Assembly (NCBI GenBank): GCA_029934515.1
Contig: JAOZMB010000018.1
Coordinates: forward strand, 1 to 34,880
Reading direction: 5' to 3'
From: Bacteroidales bacterium
GTDB lineage: Bacteria > Bacteroidota > Bacteroidia > Bacteroidales > JAADGE01
DNA length: 34,880 bases
Position 1 is the first letter of the stretch. Every line of letters begins with the position of its first letter. Position numbers and translations under genes: made by a program. This document shows positions 24,426-33,166 of the stretch, one piece after another. The notes below the pieces were generated by a model, which did not search any database, was not told the origin of the DNA, and saw nothing but the letters and a program-made list of their open reading frames with translations.

Positions 24426-25840
24426 ATGAAAAAATTTTTTTTAATTGTTTTTACGATAAGTTTATTTATTACTGACAAATTGTATGCCGCTGGTTCTGTT
24501 GATGATGGTATTAATTGGTTCTTTCTGATTATTGGGCTTCTTGGTGGTTTGGCTTTGTTTCTTTATGGGATGGAAAAAATGAGCGAAGGAATGCGAAAAT
24601 CAGCTGGTAATCAGATGCGTAGGATTTTATCAAAACTGACGGATAATCGTTTTATTGGTCTTGCCGTTGGCGCATTTGTAACAATGGTCATTCAATCGAG
24701 CAGTGCAACAACCGTTATGCTGGTTAGTTTCGTACAATCAGGTCTGATGAATTTCGGACAATCGCTTGGTGTGATACTCGGCGCGAATCTCGGAACAACT
24801 GTAACAGCACAATTAATTGCGTTTAAACTTACAGATTATGCTATACTAATGATAGCTGCTGGTTTTGGGTTTATAGCTTTCTCAAAAAAAGAGAGCATAA
24901 AAAATATTGGTGAAATAGTTCTCGGTTTCGGATTGTTGTTTTACGGAATGAAATTAATGAGTTCGGCGATGTCGCCTTTAAGAACTTATCCCGGTTTTAT
25001 AGATATGCTAAAAGGTCTTGAAAATCCATTTGCAGGTATAATTGTTGGTTTAATATTTACTGCGCTTATACAAAGTAGCAGTGCTTTTACGGGTATAGTA
25101 ATTGTTTTGGCACAGCAGGGTTTATTAACTCTTGAAGCTGGTATTCCCATGATTATTGGTGCAAATATAGGAACTTGCGTAACAGCTGGATTGACAAGTC
25201 TTGGTGCATCGCGCGAAGCTAAACGTGTTGCTGTTGCTCATACTTTTTTTAATGTCGGTGGTGCAATATTATTTGTATTTTGGATACCGTATTTTGCCGA
25301 TTTCGTAAAGACTTTTGGTTCTGGACCAGCAAGAGAAATAGCAAACGCACATACTATATTTAATTTTTCGGTAGCAATATTTTTCCTTCCTTTGACAAAA
25401 ATAACATCAAATTTGATATTAAAAATAATGCCTGAGCTAGAATCGGAAAAAGAAGACTCCTATCTTTCAACACGCTATCTTAATGAAAATGTTTTGAAAA
25501 CTCCTGTTCCCGCTATCAATTATTAATGATATTGAAAGTATAGGAGATATTATTTACGATGAGATGGTACCTCTTATTGAAGAGAAAAATCTTCTTGAGG
25601 CTGATTTTACAAAGTCTGGAAAGACTGAAATTAAAAAATATCATAAGAATACACAAAGGTAAATCAAAAACATTAATAACTCATAAAGTTCATGTTGATT
25701 TGTTTGATAACCTAAAACAAGTTGGTATGCACTTAGAAAATATAGCTAAAACAATAGCAAATACTTCACCTTTTAAAAGTATTTTAGATGATAATAATAT
25801 TGATGATAACGAAAACAAAACTGAAGATAATTTGACTTAG
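24426..25840 (+). pseudogene. Na/Pi cotransporter family gene with broken PhoU-like end
   Basis: The first 366 codons (24426-25526) encode the complete membrane part: a signal-like first segment and the duplicated family repeats with QSSSATT near residue 90 and QSSSAFTG around residue 220, each followed by GANLGTT/GANIGTC. The stop at 25524-25526 ends the frame. In the +1 frame the next bases (from 25525) read NDIESIGDIIYDEMVPLIEE ... EIKKYH, which is a PhoU-type segment, and a third frame from about 25680 continues HVDLFDNLKQVGMHLENIAKTI. About 100 residues usual between membrane part and this helix are missing. The cytoplasmic PhoU-like domain is therefore deleted and frameshifted; the membrane part alone could still be made. 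It ends inside repeat copy B. Confidence 0.85.
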
Positions 25841-25893
25841 TCAAATTACGAATTACGAATTGGTTTACACCTGATAATAAATATTTTACAAAA
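25834..25893 (+). repeat. dispersed intergenic element, copy B (3'-truncated)
   Basis: It shares the start CTTAG...AAATTACG, two heptads, AATTGG and the TTTACACCTGATAATAA core with copies A and C, and stops matching after ATTTTACAAAA at 25893. The right stem arm is absent. It follows the decayed Na/Pi gene and supplies its last in-frame stop. Confidence 0.65.
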
Positions 25894-25901
25894 GAATTTT
25901 T

Positions 25902-26006
25902 TCGTTAGAAGAAATTACAGTAACTGAAAAACTCGCGAAACCACCATTGATAATAATTCTTGTAAACGGATTGGAAAAAGACCAAGAATATATAATTTTT
26001 TTTTGA
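25902..26006 (+). other. possible remnant of a coding region
   Basis: Starting without a start codon, a frame of 34 codons (SLEEITVTEKLAKPPLIIIL, then VNGLEKDQEY) runs to TGA at 26004-26006. It looks protein-like in composition but has no recognisable family. It may be a gene tail cut off by repeat copy B. Confidence 0.2.
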
Positions 26007-26075
26007 TGTGTCTGCCCTATAATTAGACAAAAAAATAATATAAATTATCAATTATTCATTATAATATTTTAAACA

Positions 26076-26612
26076 ATGAAAGAAATATTTATTTTTTTAT
26101 TTATTGTATTTTTAATTCTCTCGTGCAACGATGACAATAAAAATATAACATATCAGCAAACAAAAATTATTTCTCAATTAGACAGAAATGATACTTTAAG
26201 ATTGATAAATAAATCGTTAATTATAACCGATAGAGAGAGAATATCTGCTTATATTAAACGCCGTAATTGGAATATGAATGAAAGCGAAACAGGACTTTTT
26301 TACGAAATTTATTTTAAATGTAAAAAAATAATATTAAAAAAAGGTTCAGTAGTAAGATTCAATTACAGAGTCGAACTTCTTGATGGAACGTTTTGTTATT
26401 CTTCTGATTCTTCCGTAGTTAAAGAATTAAAAATAGGATATAGTAAGATTGAAAGAGGATTAGAAGAAGGACTTCTGATGACTGGAAAAGGCGATAAAGC
26501 AAGATTTATTTTACCTCCTCACCTTGCACATGGATTAGTCGGCGATGGCAAAAAAATACCTGCAAGAGCAATAATTGTATATTACGTAGAAATATTAGAT
26601 GTTATTTTTTAA
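26076..26612 (+). CDS. FKBP-type peptidyl-prolyl isomerase lipoprotein, GldI-like
   Basis: A 178-residue lipoprotein. The signal peptide ends in ILSC, so the mature protein is lipidated at C17 and probably sits in the outer or inner membrane facing the periplasm. The C-terminal half is an FKBP domain: YRVELLDGTFCYSSD, IERGLEEGLLMTGKGDKARFILPPHLAHG and IPARAIIVYYVEILD correspond to the standard strands and the active-site pocket; some aromatic residues of the pocket are replaced. The N-terminal part of about 80 residues resembles the GldI-type extension. In gliding Bacteroidota, GldI is a folding helper for the T9SS/gliding machinery; the T9SS cargo at 33167-34171 fits, but gliding itself is not shown. 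It is followed 88 bases later by a membrane protein gene. Confidence 0.8.
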   Translation: MKEIFIFLFIVFLILSCNDDNKNITYQQTKIISQLDRNDTLRLINKSLIITDRERISAYIKRRNWNMNESETGLFYEIYFKCKKIILKKGSVVRFNYRVELLDGTFCYSSDSSVVKELKIGYSKIERGLEEGLLMTGKGDKARFILPPHLAHGLVGDGKKIPARAIIVYYVEILDVIF

Positions 26613-26700
26613 TAATGAAATTTTAACACTGTTTTTAAAATATATTTTTGTTAATGAAAAAAATTTTTTTTTATCAAAATATTTTTATCAAATTTGTATT

Positions 26701-27972
26701 ATGGAAAAAGTTATGGAAAATTCAATACAGAATGGCATTTCAGATATGTTGTCAGAATCTGTATTCAATGCAAAATTATTATTAAATTATGCAACAGAAC
26801 ATGGTTTAGAAATTGAAGAAGAATGGATTGCCATATTAATTGATGCCAAACAATGTGATGCAACAAACAAATGGGAACCAAATTTAGAAATTAAATTTTG
26901 GATGGCTTACAAACAATTGTCAAAGACCGTCAGACCTGTCTCTATTCAAAGTTTAAAAGCTACAAAAGAACAAAAAATTGTATTTCCTAATTATTTTCAA
27001 AATCTCTTTAAAATAAAGAGTAAAAATTCTCTTACTCAAAAAGCGGTTACACGTTATTCTCTTTTAACATTATTTTGGATTTTGCTAATGTTGATAATTC
27101 AAATGTTTTCGTTGAACGGAACAACACTTCTTAATAATATCCGTGCAAATAAAAGCAGAATTGACAAAATCGACGAAAGGAAAGACGAAATACAACTTAT
27201 TCTTAGTTCCGACCCAGCAGGAAACAAAAGAGCAGAACTAGAAAAATATCGTCTCGAAGCAGAAAAAGAAAAATTAGATAAAGAAATTAAAAGTAGTATC
27301 AAATTATTAGAACCATGGGTCGGTACAATAAGGACTATAACATTCAAAAAAACAAAAAAAGAAATAGCCGAAGAAAAAAAAGTTAGAAATATAAGTAAGA
27401 AAAATATCGTTCAAACACAATCTGAATTAATGCTAGATTATCCAAAAAATGACAGCCTAATCCCGACAAAAGAAGACAGTATGTATTTGTCGGAAGAAGA
27501 ACTGGCTAATTTTAACAAAAAACAAATAAATGATAATTCTAAAACAGACTATGACAACAATATGTCTGTTCCTGAAACAAATATAAGTACAAATATAGAA
27601 ACAATACAAGAGGCTCAAAATTTTACTCAAATACTTCAACTTTATCTGCTACCACTTTTGTACGGATTAATTGGTGGTTTTGTATTTGTTCTCAGAGGTT
27701 TAGCGTCAGATATTAAATCTGTAACATTCTCTGATTATTCAAATATAAAATATACTCTGAGGATACATCTCGGAGCATTAGCTGGTTTAATAGTAGGTTT
27801 ACTTTGGGGTGATATAGAACAACAAAAAATTACATTTGTAAAATCATTATCAACAGCTGCTTTGGCTTTTCTTGCTGGATACGGAGTTGAATATGTCTTC
27901 GACGGTGTTGATAAATTGATAAGTTCAATTGTAAAACCAAAAGAAGAAGACGAAAAAATTAAGGTAAAATAA
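26701..27972 (+). CDS. membrane protein with long coiled coil, unknown function
   Basis: A 423-residue protein. A soluble N-terminal region (about 1-110, with the WEPNLEIKFWMAYKQLSK segment) is followed by a transmembrane segment at about 121-138 (LLTLFWILLMLIIQMF), a charged region with coiled-coil character to about residue 200 (KYRLEAEKEKLDKEIK), an acidic and asparagine-rich linker, and three C-terminal hydrophobic segments (LLYGLIGGFVFVLRG, LGALAGLIVGLLWG, TAALAFLAGYGVEYVF). The frame is open upstream to 26599, but this part overlaps the FKBP gene and is low-complexity; MEKVMENS at 26701 is the better start. I do not recognise the family beyond the GGFVFVLRGLASDIKS segment, which resembles hypothetical bacterial membrane proteins. 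Confidence 0.7.
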   Translation: MEKVMENSIQNGISDMLSESVFNAKLLLNYATEHGLEIEEEWIAILIDAKQCDATNKWEPNLEIKFWMAYKQLSKTVRPVSIQSLKATKEQKIVFPNYFQNLFKIKSKNSLTQKAVTRYSLLTLFWILLMLIIQMFSLNGTTLLNNIRANKSRIDKIDERKDEIQLILSSDPAGNKRAELEKYRLEAEKEKLDKEIKSSIKLLEPWVGTIRTITFKKTKKEIAEEKKVRNISKKNIVQTQSELMLDYPKNDSLIPTKEDSMYLSEEELANFNKKQINDNSKTDYDNNMSVPETNISTNIETIQEAQNFTQILQLYLLPLLYGLIGGFVFVLRGLASDIKSVTFSDYSNIKYTLRIHLGALAGLIVGLLWGDIEQQKITFVKSLSTAALAFLAGYGVEYVFDGVDKLISSIVKPKEEDEKIKVK

Positions 27973-28006
27973 ATATTACTCCGATAAATAGGAACGCTGA
28001 AGAACG

Positions 28007-28034
28007 CGGATTATACGGATATTTCACGGATTTT
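28007..28034 (+). repeat. short CGGAT-type degenerate repeat
   Basis: Three units ending in CGGAT (28007, 28016 and 28027) lie in the 130-base space between the membrane protein and the STAS-like gene. The pattern resembles intergenic CGGATT repeats of other Bacteroidota genomes. The significance is low. Confidence 0.3.
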
Positions 28035-28102
28035 GTTGCAAAGATATAAATATTGTTTTTTTTTATAAAATTTTATAAGGCAAACTCATTAAAAAATAAA
28101 TT

Positions 28103-28504
28103 ATGATATTACACAAAAACAATTATGTAGAGATAATTTACGAAAAAAATAATTCTTTAATTATTGATAAGTTTTTATCGACAACAGAGAAAATGAAGAA
28201 TGAAGAATTTAAAAAAGAAATGACTATTTTCGCAGAAAAATGTGAGAAATATAAACCAGAAAGAGAATTAGTGGATCTTATTGATATGAAATATCCAATC
28301 GTTCCAGAAATTCAAGAATTGGTAAACAATAATATTTTTCCAAGATATAAAAGTATAATAAAAAGGATGGCTTTTTTAATGCCAAAAGATTTGTTTGTCA
28401 AAATGTCAGTAGAACAAACAATGGAAGAAGAAGTAGGAGAAGAATTTACAAAGGCGTGTTTTGATAATGAACAAAAAGCCCGTAAATGGTTAATGGAAAA
28501 ATAA
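28103..28504 (+). CDS. STAS/SEC14-like small protein
   Basis: A 133-residue cytosolic protein. The layout (a strand-forming N-terminus NNYVEIIYEKNNSLIIDKF, a long helix, a strand-turn region YKPERELVDLIDMKYPIVPEIQEL, the FPRYKSIIKRMAFLMP segment, and FDNEQKARKWLME at the end) matches the SpoIIAA-like (STAS/SEC14) proteins common in Bacteroidota, where the last helix follows FDN. It lacks the conserved phosphoserine pattern of true SpoIIAA, so an anti-sigma-antagonist role is not supported. The function is unknown. It is a single gene between the coiled-coil membrane protein and the M18 peptidase. Confidence 0.6.
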   Translation: MILHKNNYVEIIYEKNNSLIIDKFLSTTEKMKNEEFKKEMTIFAEKCEKYKPERELVDLIDMKYPIVPEIQELVNNNIFPRYKSIIKRMAFLMPKDLFVKMSVEQTMEEEVGEEFTKACFDNEQKARKWLMEK

Positions 28505-28520
28505 AATACAAACAATATCA

Positions 28521-28626
28521 GTTAAGTAAATTACGAATTATAAATTATGAATTACGAATTGGTTTACACCTGATAATAAGTATTTTACAAAAAACAAACC
28601 AGAACTTATTTTTTAACATTACTAAG
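28521..28626 (+). repeat. dispersed intergenic element, copy C
   Basis: It has four heptads (ACG, ATA, ATG, ACG endings), AATTGG, the TTTACACCTGATAATAAG core, AAAACAAACC, and ends near TTATTTTTTAACATTACT. TTGGTTT (28559-28565) can pair with AAACCAG (28596-28602). Copy A has TTGATTT/AAATCAA at the same place, a compensatory G-C to A-T change. Confidence 0.75.
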
Positions 28627-28646
28627 TTGATTTATAATAAGAATAA

Positions 28647-28664
28647 TGTAAGTATATACTTACA
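28647..28664. promoter_or_regulatory. perfect 18-base palindrome before the M18 peptidase gene
   Basis: TGTAAGTAT joined to its reverse complement ATACTTACA lies 28 bases upstream of the start codon. The lack of a spacer fits a dimeric regulator site. No regulator is identified in the window. Confidence 0.4.
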
Positions 28665-28692
28665 ACTTTTTTTGAACAAAAAAAATAATTTT

Positions 28693-29991
28693 ATGTCACA
28701 AGAAAAAAAATTTGCTAATGATTTGATTGATTTTATCTATGCAAGTCCGAGTCAATATCAAGCTGTAAGAAATATAAAAGCTGCTCTTTTGAAAAAAGGA
28801 TTTAAAAAGTTAGACAGAGGAGCTATTTGGAATTTGCAAAAAGGGGAGAAGTATTTTACATCTAAAAATAGTTCTGCAATAATTGCTTTTATTGTCGGGA
28901 CAGGAAAGATAGAAGATAAAGGATTCAGAATCGTCTCGGCACATACGGATTCGCCTTCTTTGAAAATAAAACCAGAACCAGAGATTGTTGCCGAAAACAG
29001 TTATCTCAAAATTAATGTTGAAACTTATGGTGGTGCAATTTTAAGTACATGGCTTGACAGACCGCTTTCTATTGCGGGACGTGTAAGTCTGATGAGCAAA
29101 AATCCTTTGTCGCCAATTGTAAAGTACATAAACATAAAAAGACCGATTCTTATAATTCCAAACCTTGCGATACATCTTTTTAGAGACGTAAACGATGGCA
29201 AAAAATTCAGAAAACAAGTTGATATGTTGCCAATTATGAGTATCATTAAAGATAAATTTGAAAAAGACGGATATTTAAAAAAATTGCTTGCAAAAGAACT
29301 AAACGTAAATGCAGAAGATATTCTTGACTTTGATTTAAATTTATACGAGTTTGAAAAAGGTCTAATTATGGGAGAGAATAATGAATTTATATCTTCAGGG
29401 AAAATTGATGACCTGTCAATGGTACATGCTGGTATTGATGCTCTCTTTAATAGTATTTCGCCAGAGGCTACAAATGTAATGGCTTGTTTTGATAACGAAG
29501 AGGTAGGCAGCGGTACAAAACAAGGTGCAGCATCACCATTTCTTAAAGATGTTCTGAAAAGAATAACATGGGAATGTTCTATTGAAAAAGATGCTTTTAT
29601 GCGAGCAAAAATTAATTCGTTTTGTATTTCGGCAGATATGGCGCATGCTGTACACCCAAATATTCCAGAAAAACATTGTCCTGTAGCAAGACCTAAAATA
29701 AATGGAGGTCCTGTAATTAAATTCAATGCAAATCAAAAATATACAACAGACGGAATCTCGGCTGCCGTTTTTGGAATGTTATGCAAAAAAGCTGGTGTCG
29801 AATACCAAAAATATGCAAACCATTCAGACGAAGCTGGAGGATCAACACTCGGAAGTATATCAACATCACAAATTGATATAAGAACTGTTGACGTAGGAAA
29901 TCCAATGCTTGCAATGCACTCAATTAGAGAACTATGCGGTGTAAAAGACCATTTTAGTATGAAAAAAGTTTTTGATGAATTTTATAAGTAA
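28693..29991 (+). CDS. M18 family aminopeptidase
   Basis: A 432-residue zinc exopeptidase that removes N-terminal (often acidic) residues in the cytosol. Key residues are in place: H84 and D86 in SAHTDSPSLKIKP, D239/D240 in SSGKIDDLSM, the catalytic glutamate pair E269/E270 in CFDNEEVGSGT, ISADMAHAVHPN with further ligands, and the C-terminal NHSDEAGGSTLG histidine. The length is normal for the family. The frame is open upstream for 69 codons, but that part is the repeat copy C and lacks conserved residues, so MSQEKKF at 28693 is the start. A palindrome lies 28 bases upstream and a 12-bp stem-loop follows the gene at 30023-30056. Confidence 0.93.
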   Translation: MSQEKKFANDLIDFIYASPSQYQAVRNIKAALLKKGFKKLDRGAIWNLQKGEKYFTSKNSSAIIAFIVGTGKIEDKGFRIVSAHTDSPSLKIKPEPEIVAENSYLKINVETYGGAILSTWLDRPLSIAGRVSLMSKNPLSPIVKYINIKRPILIIPNLAIHLFRDVNDGKKFRKQVDMLPIMSIIKDKFEKDGYLKKLLAKELNVNAEDILDFDLNLYEFEKGLIMGENNEFISSGKIDDLSMVHAGIDALFNSISPEATNVMACFDNEEVGSGTKQGAASPFLKDVLKRITWECSIEKDAFMRAKINSFCISADMAHAVHPNIPEKHCPVARPKINGGPVIKFNANQKYTTDGISAAVFGMLCKKAGVEYQKYANHSDEAGGSTLGSISTSQIDIRTVDVGNPMLAMHSIRELCGVKDHFSMKKVFDEFYK

Positions 29992-30022
29992 ACATAACAG
30001 TAATTTTTTTCTGTTTGATATC

Positions 30023-30056
30023 TTTACGGTCAGGATAAGAAGAACCTGACCGTAAA
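30023..30056. terminator. terminator-like stem-loop after the M18 peptidase gene
   Basis: TTTACGGTCAGG (30023-30034) pairs perfectly with CCTGACCGTAAA (30045-30056) around a ten-base loop. The plus strand has no T run after it. It may stabilise the mRNA 3' end or serve as a terminator with an unusual tail. Confidence 0.55.
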
Positions 30057-30135
30057 CTGTAAAACAAATATTAAAGCTTTTTTATATAAAAAAATGAAAT
30101 CAAAACTTTATGACAAATTAAGAACATAAAATTTT

Positions 30136-31185
30136 ATGAGAAAAATATTAAAAATACTCTTTTATTTATTTATTGTTATTTTGACAATTTTTGGCAGTTT
30201 TTTGCTTTACGCAACAGTTGATGATTATAAACCAGATGAAAAAATTGTAGTATATGATGAGTTAGAGAACGCAGATACTATAAGCGATACACTCAAAATT
30301 TCGTTAATGCTTTGGAACATAGGCTATTGTGGATTAAATGCAGAAATGGATTTTTTTTACGATGGAGGTGAAAAAACAAGACCAGAGAAAGAAATTGTTG
30401 AAAGAAACATTGCAAAGATAAAAAACTATTTGCAAAAATATAACGATATTGATTTTTATTTGTTTCAGGAAGTTGATAAAAAATCGAATAGAAGTTATAA
30501 ATTTAATGAATATGATACAATATCGTCAATATTTCCGAAATACAACGCCGTTTATGCTAAAAACTATGATGTATTTTTTGTTCCTCAACCTATAAGTTCG
30601 CCTATGGGAAGTGTGAACTCTGGATTGATGACACTAAGTAAATATGCACCTTCAAAAGCGACAAGATATTCATTTCCAGGTAATTATCAGTGGCCTATTG
30701 GAATATTTTTTCTCGACAGGTGTTTTCTTGTAAATCGTTATAATATAAATAACGGAAAAGAACTTATTATAATAAATATTCACAACTCGGCTTACGATGA
30801 CGGCTCATTGAAACAACAACAAATGGAATATCTTAAAATATTTCTTGTTGATGAATTTAAAAAAGGTAACTACGTAATTGTTGGAGGAGACTGGAACCAA
30901 TGCCCCCCAAATTTTAGTCCCAATTTTAAAGAAGATATAATGGACAACGAATCAAGAACTGACATAAATGAAAATTATCTAAAAAAATGGACATGGCTTT
31001 ATTATAATATGTTGCCAACAAACAGAAGATTAAAAATAAATTACCAAAAAGGAAAAACACTAACAACTGTTATCGATTATTATTTGCTCTCGCCTAATAT
31101 TGAGGCGCTTTATATAAAAAATATTGACTTCAATTTTAAATACTCAGACCACCAACCTGTAAAAGCAATTATTAAACTGAAATAA
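30136..31185 (+). CDS. endonuclease/exonuclease/phosphatase (EEP) family membrane-anchored protein
   Basis: A 349-residue protein with an N-terminal membrane anchor (about residues 6-27) and an EEP (DNase I-like) catalytic domain facing outward. N61 in LMLWNIGYCG, E112 in FQEVD, H216 in NIHNSA, D252 and N254 in GGDWNQ, and the terminal D338-H339 in SDHQPV are the metal and catalytic residues. All are present, so phosphodiesterase or phosphatase activity is likely; the substrate may be nucleic acid, a lipid or a sugar phosphate. It lies 15 bases upstream of the UbiA-like prenyltransferase, so a shared transcript and a lipid-linked role are possible, but this is inference. Confidence 0.85.
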   Translation: MRKILKILFYLFIVILTIFGSFLLYATVDDYKPDEKIVVYDELENADTISDTLKISLMLWNIGYCGLNAEMDFFYDGGEKTRPEKEIVERNIAKIKNYLQKYNDIDFYLFQEVDKKSNRSYKFNEYDTISSIFPKYNAVYAKNYDVFFVPQPISSPMGSVNSGLMTLSKYAPSKATRYSFPGNYQWPIGIFFLDRCFLVNRYNINNGKELIIINIHNSAYDDGSLKQQQMEYLKIFLVDEFKKGNYVIVGGDWNQCPPNFSPNFKEDIMDNESRTDINENYLKKWTWLYYNMLPTNRRLKINYQKGKTLTTVIDYYLLSPNIEALYIKNIDFNFKYSDHQPVKAIIKLK

Positions 31186-31200
31186 AAAATATTAACAATA

Positions 31201-32172
31201 ATGATTTTAAATTATATTAAACTAATACGAGGGAAAGATTTGTTAATTATTGCATTTACGCAATATTTAATGAGATATTGTATTATCTTTCCTATTCTGG
31301 AATACAAAGGATATGTTTCGCAGTTTAGCGATTTGAATTTTTTGTTTCTTGTAATATCAACAATTATGATTGCAGCCGCTGGATATGTAATCAATGATTA
31401 TTTCGATACAAAAACAGATATAATAAATAGACCTAAAAGAGTCGTCGTAGGAAAACATATAAGCAGAAGAACTAGTATTAGATTGCATATTATTTTTAGT
31501 CTGGTCGGAATATTAATCGGATTTTATATATCTTATAAAATAAACCTTTGGAAACTCGTATATATACATGTCCTCGTTACAGGATTACTCTGGTTCTATT
31601 CAACATCTTACAAAAGACAATTCCTTACAGGAAATATAATAGTTGCACTTTTAACGGCACTCGTTCCACTGATGACAATACTGTATGAAATACCGCCTTT
31701 AAATGTAGAATATTCAGAAACTCTTATTTTGTTAAAACAAAACTTTTATAATATTTCTTATTGGATACTCGGATTTACTATTTTTGCTTTCCTGACAACA
31801 ATTGTTAGAGAAATTATTAAAGATATCGAAGATTTTGAAGGAGATAGAGCATACGGAAGAAGAACAATGCCAGTCGTCTCTGGTATAAAAATAACTAAAA
31901 TCGTTGTAATTACAATAACAATTATTGTTATACTTATGTTATTTTTTGTTTACTTTTTTAAATTGCATAATTTAAGTTATTACGGAGGATTCAAATATAT
32001 GTCAGCTATATATTTGACAATATTTTTATTAATTCCAAATACTTTTTTTATTTACAAACTAATAAAAGCAAAATCAAAAGAAGATTGGCACTTTGCAAAT
32101 AATTTATCAAAAATAATTATGCTATTTGGAATACTTTATTCATTAGTCGTTTGTTATCACTATACAAATTAG
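31201..32172 (+). CDS. UbiA family prenyltransferase
   Basis: A 323-residue polytopic membrane enzyme of the UbiA superfamily, with about eight or nine membrane segments. The first metal motif is N65-D66-Y67-F68-D69...D73 in VINDYFDTKTD, followed by NRPKR. The second is D208, D211 and D215 in DIEDFEGDRA. These bind Mg2+ and the prenyl diphosphate. Members of this subfamily in Bacteroidota are annotated as geranylgeranylglycerol-phosphate geranylgeranyltransferase-like or menaquinone-type enzymes; the acceptor here is not clear. The stop TAG is formed by the first bases of a repeat array (32170-32514), so the natural C-terminus may have been slightly altered. Confidence 0.9.
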   Translation: MILNYIKLIRGKDLLIIAFTQYLMRYCIIFPILEYKGYVSQFSDLNFLFLVISTIMIAAAGYVINDYFDTKTDIINRPKRVVVGKHISRRTSIRLHIIFSLVGILIGFYISYKINLWKLVYIHVLVTGLLWFYSTSYKRQFLTGNIIVALLTALVPLMTILYEIPPLNVEYSETLILLKQNFYNISYWILGFTIFAFLTTIVREIIKDIEDFEGDRAYGRRTMPVVSGIKITKIVVITITIIVILMLFFVYFFKLHNLSYYGGFKYMSAIYLTIFLLIPNTFFIYKLIKAKSKEDWHFANNLSKIIMLFGILYSLVVCYHYTN

Positions 32173-32514
32173 TGGTTAGTTGTTAGTGGTTAGTGGTTAG
32201 TGGTTAGTGGTTAGTTGTTAGTTTTTAGTTTCTATTTATTTATTTTTAATTTTAGTTTCTATTTTCTATTTGTTTATTTCTATTTTTTAGTTTTTATTTG
32301 TTAATTTTTAATTTCTATTTGTTAATTTTTATTTGTTAGTAATCCATTAAATAATAAATTAGTATTCTGTATAAATTAGTTTTTGCTTCTTACAGTTTTA
32401 CAAAATTTACTAATAATATGGCAACGCATCAAAATATTTAAGTGCTGAAAATCAAGGGATTACTATTTTGAAAAAATAGAGAACTAACAACTAACCACTA
32501 ACAACTAACCACTA
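32170..32514. repeat. element with 25-base terminal inverted repeats built from GGTTAG units
   Basis: Units of GGTTAGT and TGTTAGT begin at the ubiA-like stop (32170-32194 and on to 32224) and the reverse complement recurs at 32490-32514, giving a perfect 25-base terminal inverted repeat. A nested pair TAGTAATCC (32337-32345) / GGATTACTA (32457-32465) lies inside. The interior is T-rich with TTTCTATTTGTTAATTT-type units and has no coding frame. It fills the 388-base space before maf. Confidence 0.6.
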
Positions 32515-32560
32515 TATAAGAATCGTAAATTATTTTTTTGATATCACTTAGTTGTTTAAT

Positions 32561-33148
32561 ATGTTATTTGAAAAATTAAAAAATAAAAAAGTATTACTTG
32601 CATCAAAATCGCCACGCCGTAAAGAAATATTAGAAAATCTTGGTATAACTTTTGAAATAATCGTTAAAGACGGAATAGATGAAACTATACCAGACGGAAT
32701 AAATAACGAAACGGCAGCAGTATATTTATCAGAAAAAAAAGCAAAATCATATACAGAACATATTTGTGAGAATACAATACTTATTACAGCCGATACAATT
32801 GTTTGTCTGGACGATGAAATACTCACAAAACCAAAAAATTATGATGATGCTTTCCGAATACTTTCTATCTTATCAGGACGTAAACATAAAGTAATAACTG
32901 GAGTATGTATAAGATTGTTGAACAAACAAATATCTTTTGCCGATACAACTTATGTTTATTTTAAGAAATTAACAAATGAAGAGATTGATTATTATATAAA
33001 AAATTATAAACCATACGACAAAGCTGGAGCCTATGGTATTCAAGAATGGATTGGATATATAGGAATTGAAAAAATCGAAGGCTCGTATTTTAATGTTGTT
33101 GGTTTGCCTATAAATAAAATTTACAAAACGCTAAATAAATTATTGTAA
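32561..33148 (+). CDS. maf: Maf family nucleoside triphosphate pyrophosphatase
   Basis: A 195-residue cytosolic enzyme that hydrolyses non-canonical or excess nucleoside triphosphates to the monophosphate. SKSPRRKEIL (15-24) is the substrate loop, ITADTIVCLD (75-84) the catalytic acid region, GRKHKVITGV (106-115), and KAGAYGIQ (154-161) with EGSYFNVVGLP (173-183) complete the signature. The usual initial S/A-S-x-S-P-R-R arginines are intact. The ATG at 32561 is preferred over an earlier TTG at 32552. It stands alone between the inverted-repeat element and a minus-strand gene that converges from the right, with only 18 bases between the two stops. Confidence 0.93.
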   Translation: MLFEKLKNKKVLLASKSPRRKEILENLGITFEIIVKDGIDETIPDGINNETAAVYLSEKKAKSYTEHICENTILITADTIVCLDDEILTKPKNYDDAFRILSILSGRKHKVITGVCIRLLNKQISFADTTYVYFKKLTNEEIDYYIKNYKPYDKAGAYGIQEWIGYIGIEKIEGSYFNVVGLPINKIYKTLNKLL

Positions 33149-33166
33149 AACAAACATAGAACAGAT

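Noticed and set aside
26599-26700. Longer N-terminus for the coiled-coil membrane protein
   Set aside because: It overlaps the end of the FKBP gene, starts at a non-ATG-supported position with low-complexity residues, and a good ATG follows at 26701.
28038-28046. GCAAAGATA as a minus-strand -7 box
   Set aside because: No -33 TTTG at the right spacing and no minus-strand gene downstream. The same nonamer near position 6 also lacks a partner.
28486-28692. Longer N-terminus for the M18 peptidase
   Set aside because: The extension is made of repeat copy C and a palindrome, with no conserved residue.
29025-29726. 233-codon open frame on the minus strand within the M18 gene
   Set aside because: It is antisense to conserved catalytic motifs and its translation has no domain or protein-like composition; it is a shadow of the plus-strand gene.
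32170-32224. Regular GGTTAG units resembling a CRISPR or telomere-like array
   Set aside because: The units are contiguous seven- to eight-base variants with no unique spacers, and a matching inverted copy makes a repeat element the simpler explanation.
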